Origin: Candidatus Aegiribacteria sp.
Lineage (GTDB): Bacteria > Fermentibacterota > Fermentibacteria > Fermentibacterales > JCC-6
Assembly: GCA_030600975.1 (NCBI GenBank)
Contig: JAUVUL010000017.1
Location: 1 to 10,530 of the forward strand
Direction of reading: 5' to 3'
Length of the DNA: 10,530 nt
Position 1 is the first letter of the stretch; every line of letters begins with the position of its first letter. The notes under the pieces were generated by a model. The model saw nothing but the letters and a program-made list of their open reading frames with translations. It had not been told where the DNA came from and did no database searches. The translations under genes were made by a program, and so were the position numbers. Shown piece by piece: positions 6,707 to 10,530 of this stretch.

Positions 6707-7120
6707 TTACTCCTTTCCTTTAAAAGTTTTCTTGCCGTTACTGTGATGCAGTTCCATATGATTTTGATATTCACTGAAGAAACGGTGAAGTATTCTGTCG
6801 GTTTCCTCAAGGTCCCCCACCCACATCTGAAGGTATCCATCACCTGAAGACGAGAGAACGTAAACCCTTCTTGCGGGACCGGAATCACCCTCAGCCCAAC
6901 TGGAAGTTACAAAACCCCTCTCCTCAAAACTTCTGAGGATACGGTAGATGGTGCTTGAATCCGCGGGGTTTTCGCTGAATCCGAACCTCCCCAGGTTTTC
7001 AAGCAATTCGTAGCCGTGGGATTCCCCGCCATGGAGCAGGAGTAGAAGACAGGGTTCAAGGAATCTGTTTATCCTTCTACCGCAGCGATTTCGACTCCCC
7101 CCTCTTCTTCTTCCGGGCAT
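6707..7120 (-). CDS. PadR-family transcriptional regulator
   Basis: A 137-residue PadR-type winged-helix regulator. A basic N-terminus (RRRGGSRNRCGRRINRF, 4-20) precedes FLEPCLLLLLHGGESHGYEL, the first helix-turn of the family. STIYRILRSFEERGFV (56-71) is the recognition region, GPARRVYVLSSSGDGYL (81-97) the wing, and 100-125 the C-terminal dimerisation helix. C13, C24 and a His-rich end (H121, H125, H126) could sense metal or redox state. That is inference. I chose ATG 7120 because AAGGAG lies 5 nt upstream; a TTG at 7183 would extend the protein into the promoter's -35 box. It heads the operon and probably represses it through the dyad just upstream. Confidence 0.92.
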   Translation of the reverse strand: MPGRRRGGSRNRCGRRINRFLEPCLLLLLHGGESHGYELLENLGRFGFSENPADSSTIYRILRSFEERGFVTSSWAEGDSGPARRVYVLSSSGDGYLQMWVGDLEETDRILHRFFSEYQNHMELHHSNGKKTFKGKE

Positions 7121-7130
7121 AGTGTCTCCT

Positions 7131-7159
7131 TCATCTATATGCAAGCTGCACCTAGATGA
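7131..7159. promoter_or_regulatory. 29-bp dyad, probable PadR operator
   Basis: Outer arms TCATCTA (7131-7137) and TAGATGA (7153-7159) are a perfect 7-bp inverted repeat, and inner arms TGCA (7140-7143) and TGCA (7147-7150) share the same centre at 7145. Eleven of 14 positions pair. The right arm overlaps the -10 box of the minus-strand promoter and the left arm touches the PadR ribosome site, so a bound dimer would block transcription. Long dyads near the start site are usual for PadR autoregulation. Confidence 0.7.
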
Positions 7160-7183
7160 TAATAACAATAACCGTTTTGTCAA
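7156..7183 (-). promoter_or_regulatory. Sigma-70-type promoter of the PadR/NifX/MinD operon
   Basis: On the minus strand a perfect TTGACA (7183-7178), a 16-nt spacer and TATCAT (7161-7156, five of six matches to TATAAT) predict a start near 7149 and a leader of about 29 nt before the ATG at 7120. It is the best promoter in the window. Confidence 0.75.
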
Positions 7184-7230
7184 GTGTAGAAAGAGAGTTC
7201 AGATTTGAATATTCAGGACGTTCTGTAACC

Positions 7231-7250
7231 GAAACAGCCTGTTTCAGGCT
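7231..7250. repeat. Overlapping palindromes in the divergent control region
   Basis: GAAACAG-C-CTGTTTC (7231-7245) is a perfect 7-bp inverted repeat about a single base. AGCCTG-TTT-CAGGCT (7236-7250) is a second perfect inverted repeat sharing ten bases with it, so in RNA the two hairpins exclude each other. The site lies 107 nt upstream of the kinase -10 box and 48 nt upstream of the operon -35 box. It may be a binding site for another regulator; no long U-run follows, so it is not a clear terminator. Confidence 0.45.
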
Positions 7251-7327
7251 TGATTGAAGATTGAAGTAATAGTTAACAGCGATGATTCTATCAGACCGGG
7301 GACAGGTAAGGAGTATGGTCTGCGGGG

Positions 7328-7357
7328 TTGTGATAATACGATCTGTATGTATATAAT
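7328..7357 (+). promoter_or_regulatory. Candidate promoter of the histidine kinase gene
   Basis: A perfect TATAAT (7352-7357) follows TTGTGA (7328-7333, four of six matches to TTGACA) with an 18-nt spacer. The start would fall near 7364, giving a short leader of about 26 nt. A 14-bp AT-only palindrome (TAATAATATTATTA, 7354-7367) overlaps the -10 box and the start site; in so AT-rich a stretch it may be chance. Confidence 0.5.
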
Positions 7358-7389
7358 AATATTATTAAGCTATTTTCCAGGAGAATAAT

Positions 7390-10104
7390 ATGCCATCAGT
7401 CGAAGATACCGACAAAGGAACAGACCTCTTGATGGAAGTCAAGCGTAAGCTTCAACTCAGTGGATCAACCCTGAGGACAATTCTGCAGCTAAGCGACAAT
7501 ATCGTGCTTGTGCTGGACAAGAACGGTATAGTAATTGAAGCAAGCAATCATGTTGAAGAATTATTGAAAACTTCCTTCAAGGATATCATCGGTAAGATAT
7601 CCTGGACAAGCTTTATTCCCGAAGAAGATATAGAGCGTGTCACCGGCTACTTTTTTGACAGAGCAAAGGGAACAGGCAACCCACCTTCAACATATACGCT
7701 CAGAATCAAGATTCCCGGAGAGGAATCCCGCCTGATGCGTGCGAACGTCGGTTTCATCCCTGGAACCGAGAACAGGGTCGTCATTCTGAAAGACCTGTCA
7801 GAAGTGGTTTTTGAACAGCTGAGAACAGCGGAGAGTAAAAAAAGATACCGCACGGTAGTAGAAAATACACAGGATGGGATCCTCATCTGCGTAGTAGATA
7901 GAATTCTCTTTGCGAATATAAGTTTCTGCAGGATGACAGGCCTCTCCAGAGAGGAGATTTACACCCTCTCTCCGATGAGTTTCTTCAATAAAGTTGACAG
8001 GGACAAGATAGAATCCCTTTTCATCAAATCCGAGAACGGGGAAATAAAAACAGCCGTATTTGAAACGCTTATGAAAATGAGAAAAGGATCCCTGTCTGCA
8101 GGGATCTTCTCAACACCTATGGTCTACCGTGATACAGAGGCGGTTTTCATTTCGGTAAGGGACCTTACACAGCGTAAAGAAACCGAGAGTAAGCTCAAGG
8201 GAAGCCACAAATTAATGAAAGCTATTGTGGACAATTCACCGGTTGGCATCTCCGTGCATGACAGGAACGGTACCCTGCTGATGGCTAATACTTCATGGCG
8301 TAACATCTGGAACAAGAGCATTGAAGACCTGAAGGAAAAAATGATCCCCCGTTCCGAACTGCGTATGGACAAGAGGGATCTCTACCTGGGGGAATACACT
8401 GATGATGTTGAGGCAGTCTACAGAAAGGGTGGGGAACTGTACATTCCAAAGCTGAAAATCACCAACCCCTCTCCCGGTGGAGCAGAATTTATCTCCCATC
8501 ACTTCTACGCCCTTAAGGATGACAATGGCGAAGTGGATAAAGTGGTTATCCTCACACTTGATCTTACGGAATCGCTTAAAACAAAAGTTGAATTGATGGA
8601 AACCAGGAATCGGTACAGAGAACTGACCGAAAACATACCCGTGGCTGTATACAGAACGACAACGGAGTCGGGAGGTAAAATAGTCTTCTACAATCCCGAG
8701 ATGCAAAGGATGTTCTTAAGAGACGGAATCAGCAACTTTGACGAAGTTTCTGCAAAGGACCTCTATGCTGATCCGTCCGGGAGGAAAAATTTCCTGGACA
8801 AACTTGCAGAAAATAACGAAGTACGCGGTTTCGAAGCTGAACTGAAAAGGTTGGACGGTTCAACCTTCCTGGCATCAATTTCTGCACGAAAAGTTACTGC
8901 AAAAGAGAGGGAAGAGGAATACATAGAGGGAATAATAAGGGATATTACGGACCAGCGCCGTTTAGATGAAGAGCTTCAGAGGATAGAACATCTGGAATCC
9001 ATTGGCACTCTTGCCGGCGGTATAGCACATGATTTCAACAATCTACTCATGGCAATACAGGGGAACATCTCCCTCGCGCGGAATGAGAAAGATCTCTCGA
9101 AACTCAACTTGCGCCTTGAACAGGCTGAGGCTTCCACTGAAGAGGCCACAACTCTTACCAGACAACTTCTTACATTCGCCAGGGGAGGAGTTCCGCTGAA
9201 GATATCGGTTGAAGTTGCTCCATTCATACGAGAAGCCGTTATTTTTGCTTTGAGGGGTTCGGATGTGGAAGCTGTTTTCGACTTCGAGGAAAACCTCAAA
9301 AGTATAGAAGCTGACAGGGAACAGATCACTCAGGTTATCCATAATATAACGTTGAATTCCGTCCAGGCTATGACTGGCGGCGGGCGCATTACCGTTAGCT
9401 GCAATAATATTGAGATTGGGGAGGATTCGGATACTCATCTGGGAGAGGGAGAATACGTAAGGATTTCCATAAAGGATACCGGGAAGGGAATCCCTCCCGA
9501 TGACCTGAAAAAAATATTCAACCCATATTTCACAACAAAGCAAGACGGATCAGGTCTGGGGCTTTCAACCAGCTATTCTATAATATCAAGGCATTCCGGA
9601 GCCATAAGAGTCTACTCCGAAGAGGGCAGGGGAACCGAGTGCGTGATACATCTTCCCGCCATTCACGGGGTCGGGAAGAAAACTGTTTCTCGGGAGGAAC
9701 CGGAAAAGGAGATCAATTCAACAACGGCACATGTCCTGATAATGGATGACGACGCCAGTGTAAGGGAGGTTCTTTCGGGAATGCTGGGTGTTCTCGGGCA
9801 CGATGTTACCGAGTCTTCCGATGGAGCCGAAGCCATTGAACTTTACCGGGAGAGATTCTCATCAGGAGAACCCTTCGATGCCGTAATCATGGACCTTACT
9901 GTTCCGGGAGGAATGGGAGGGGAAGCCGCGGTAGAGAAGCTGAAGAAGATCGACCCGGATGTAAAAGCGATCGTTTCCAGCGGGTATGCTAATAATACGG
10001 TACTGTCCAATTATTCCGATTACGGATTCAGCGGAAGACTTGTCAAGCCATTCAGAATATCCACTCTCAAGAAAACACTTAATTCGGTTCTGACCCTGGT
10101 ATAG
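7390..10104 (+). CDS. Soluble hybrid histidine kinase with about four PAS domains and a C-terminal receiver
   Basis: The 904-residue protein has no signal peptide or membrane segment, so it should sense in the cytoplasm. PAS-like domains lie at about 28-140, 150-262, 272-397 and 406-525, each opening with an 'i.....vvv.d..g.i...N' pattern. HisKA follows with phospho-acceptor H547 in GIAHDFNN. The ATPase domain has its N-box at N652/N656, D696 in KDTGKG, F714-TTK and the G-box GSGLGLS near 720-726. A linker (758-779) leads to a receiver with acidic pocket D786-D788, phospho-acceptor D835 (IMDLTVPGGMGG), S863/S864 and K886. All catalytic residues are present. AGGAG (7379-7383) lies 6 nt before the ATG. 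No DNA-binding output domain or separate response regulator is visible, so the phosphate's target is unknown. The PAS cores show no CxxC or other obvious haem or Fe-S ligands, so the signal cannot be predicted. Confidence 0.95.
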   Translation: MPSVEDTDKGTDLLMEVKRKLQLSGSTLRTILQLSDNIVLVLDKNGIVIEASNHVEELLKTSFKDIIGKISWTSFIPEEDIERVTGYFFDRAKGTGNPPSTYTLRIKIPGEESRLMRANVGFIPGTENRVVILKDLSEVVFEQLRTAESKKRYRTVVENTQDGILICVVDRILFANISFCRMTGLSREEIYTLSPMSFFNKVDRDKIESLFIKSENGEIKTAVFETLMKMRKGSLSAGIFSTPMVYRDTEAVFISVRDLTQRKETESKLKGSHKLMKAIVDNSPVGISVHDRNGTLLMANTSWRNIWNKSIEDLKEKMIPRSELRMDKRDLYLGEYTDDVEAVYRKGGELYIPKLKITNPSPGGAEFISHHFYALKDDNGEVDKVVILTLDLTESLKTKVELMETRNRYRELTENIPVAVYRTTTESGGKIVFYNPEMQRMFLRDGISNFDEVSAKDLYADPSGRKNFLDKLAENNEVRGFEAELKRLDGSTFLASISARKVTAKEREEEYIEGIIRDITDQRRLDEELQRIEHLESIGTLAGGIAHDFNNLLMAIQGNISLARNEKDLSKLNLRLEQAEASTEEATTLTRQLLTFARGGVPLKISVEVAPFIREAVIFALRGSDVEAVFDFEENLKSIEADREQITQVIHNITLNSVQAMTGGGRITVSCNNIEIGEDSDTHLGEGEYVRISIKDTGKGIPPDDLKKIFNPYFTTKQDGSGLGLSTSYSIISRHSGAIRVYSEEGRGTECVIHLPAIHGVGKKTVSREEPEKEINSTTAHVLIMDDDASVREVLSGMLGVLGHDVTESSDGAEAIELYRERFSSGEPFDAVIMDLTVPGGMGGEAAVEKLKKIDPDVKAIVSSGYANNTVLSNYSDYGFSGRLVKPFRISTLKKTLNSVLTLV

Positions 10105-10146
10105 AAATACCTGACAACCTGAAACATTCTTTTGGAGATGCGTAAG

Positions 10147-10530
10147 ATGAAGGCATTCAAGGCGTACGATATCAGAGGAGTATACGGCAGGGATTTTGAT
10201 GAAGAGACCGTATACAGAATAGGCTTCTTCCTTCCCGGACTCCTCGAAACCGAAAAGGTTCTTGTGGGTTACGACTGCAGGGAATCCACTCCGGATGTTC
10301 TCAGCCACCTTGTTCAGGGTATCACAGATTCAGGAGCGGATGTTTACGATATCGGTCTCGCAACAACGCCAATGGTCTATTTTGCCACCGCTGTCCACAA
10401 GTTTCATTCGTCCGTACAAATTACAGCATCCCATAACCCGGCGGAATACAACGGCCTGAAAATCTCCCGTTCAGATGCCCTTCCGGTAGGATACGATACC
10501 GGTCTTCAGGAGCTGGAGAAAATGGTTGAG
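10147..10530 (+). CDS. Phosphomannomutase/phosphoglucomutase, N-terminal part only
   Basis: The first 128 codons of an alpha-D-phosphohexomutase; the frame is open to the window edge, and a full enzyme is about 450 residues. FKAYDIRGVYG (4-14) is the typical N-terminus. TASHNP places the catalytic phosphoserine at S95, and YNGLKIS (101-107) follows as in the family. The enzyme interconverts hexose 1- and 6-phosphates (mannose or glucose) for nucleotide-sugar and polysaccharide synthesis. ATG 10147 has GGAG 9 nt upstream (10134-10137). The in-frame ATG at 10138 touches that GGAG and is less likely. It starts 42 nt after the kinase stop with no terminator between, so the two are probably co-transcribed. 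Glucose against mannose specificity cannot be told from this part. Confidence 0.93.
   Translation, partial: MKAFKAYDIRGVYGRDFDEETVYRIGFFLPGLLETEKVLVGYDCRESTPDVLSHLVQGITDSGADVYDIGLATTPMVYFATAVHKFHSSVQITASHNPAEYNGLKISRSDALPVGYDTGLQELEKMVE

Noticed and set aside
7121-7183. TTG start at 7183 for the PadR gene
   Set aside because: It would put the coding start inside the -35 box, while ATG 7120 has a good AAGGAG site.
7200-7389. A sigma-54 promoter, as at the Desulfovibrio ORP locus
   Set aside because: No GG-N10-GC element with TGGCAC/TTGC character was found in the control region on either strand.
8293-8706. A 137-codon minus-strand open frame, and others like it under 7390-10104
   Set aside because: They are antisense to the histidine kinase, whose domains are continuous there.
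1-10530. CRISPR arrays, tRNA/rRNA genes, insertion sequences
   Set aside because: No regularly spaced repeats, cloverleaf-like segments, rRNA motifs or transposase frames were seen.

Overview
The window looks like bacterial chromosome of moderate GC content from an uncultured, probably anaerobic bacterium. The basis is a dense set of ferredoxin-bearing MinD-type ATPases, NifX-like proteins and a radical SAM enzyme, together with a large soluble PAS histidine kinase. Most genes encode arginine with AGA/AGG. No phylum can be named from the sequence alone. I see no rRNA, tRNA, transposase, phage gene or CRISPR array.

Layout. Positions 1-7120 are all minus strand and 7390-10530 all plus strand, diverging from a 269-bp control region (7121-7389). 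Read leftward from it, the first operon is: PadR-type regulator, DUF5320-like Gly/Arg-rich protein, two NifX-type proteins, a small zinc-ribbon protein, then two paralogous MinD-family ATPases each with an inserted 2x[4Fe-4S] ferredoxin domain. These seven genes abut or overlap by 4 bp (ATGA, GTGA), which implies co-transcription and translational coupling. A second block follows 73 bp further on: a PaaI-like hot-dog thioesterase, an overlooked 31-codon ORF with two CxC motifs, and a COG0731-type radical SAM enzyme. Its arginine codon usage differs clearly from both flanks, suggesting separate origin. After a possible weak terminator, a large helical protein runs off the left edge (548 codons visible).

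On the plus strand are a 904-residue cytoplasmic hybrid histidine kinase (about four PAS domains, HisKA, HATPase, receiver) and, 42 bp later, the first 128 codons of a phosphomannomutase/phosphoglucomutase.

How they may work together. Paired MinD/ferredoxin ATPases next to NifX-like proteins resemble the ORP (orange protein) locus of Desulfovibrio. There, a NifX-like protein carries a Mo-Cu-S cluster and works with such ATPases. Here the cluster is headed by a PadR gene instead of a sigma-54 activator. A strong sigma-70-like promoter (TTGACA, 16 bp, TATCAT) overlaps a 29-bp dyad centred at 7145, a ready candidate for the PadR operator. The biochemical output of the locus cannot be read from sequence; metallocluster carriage or assembly is the best-supported guess.
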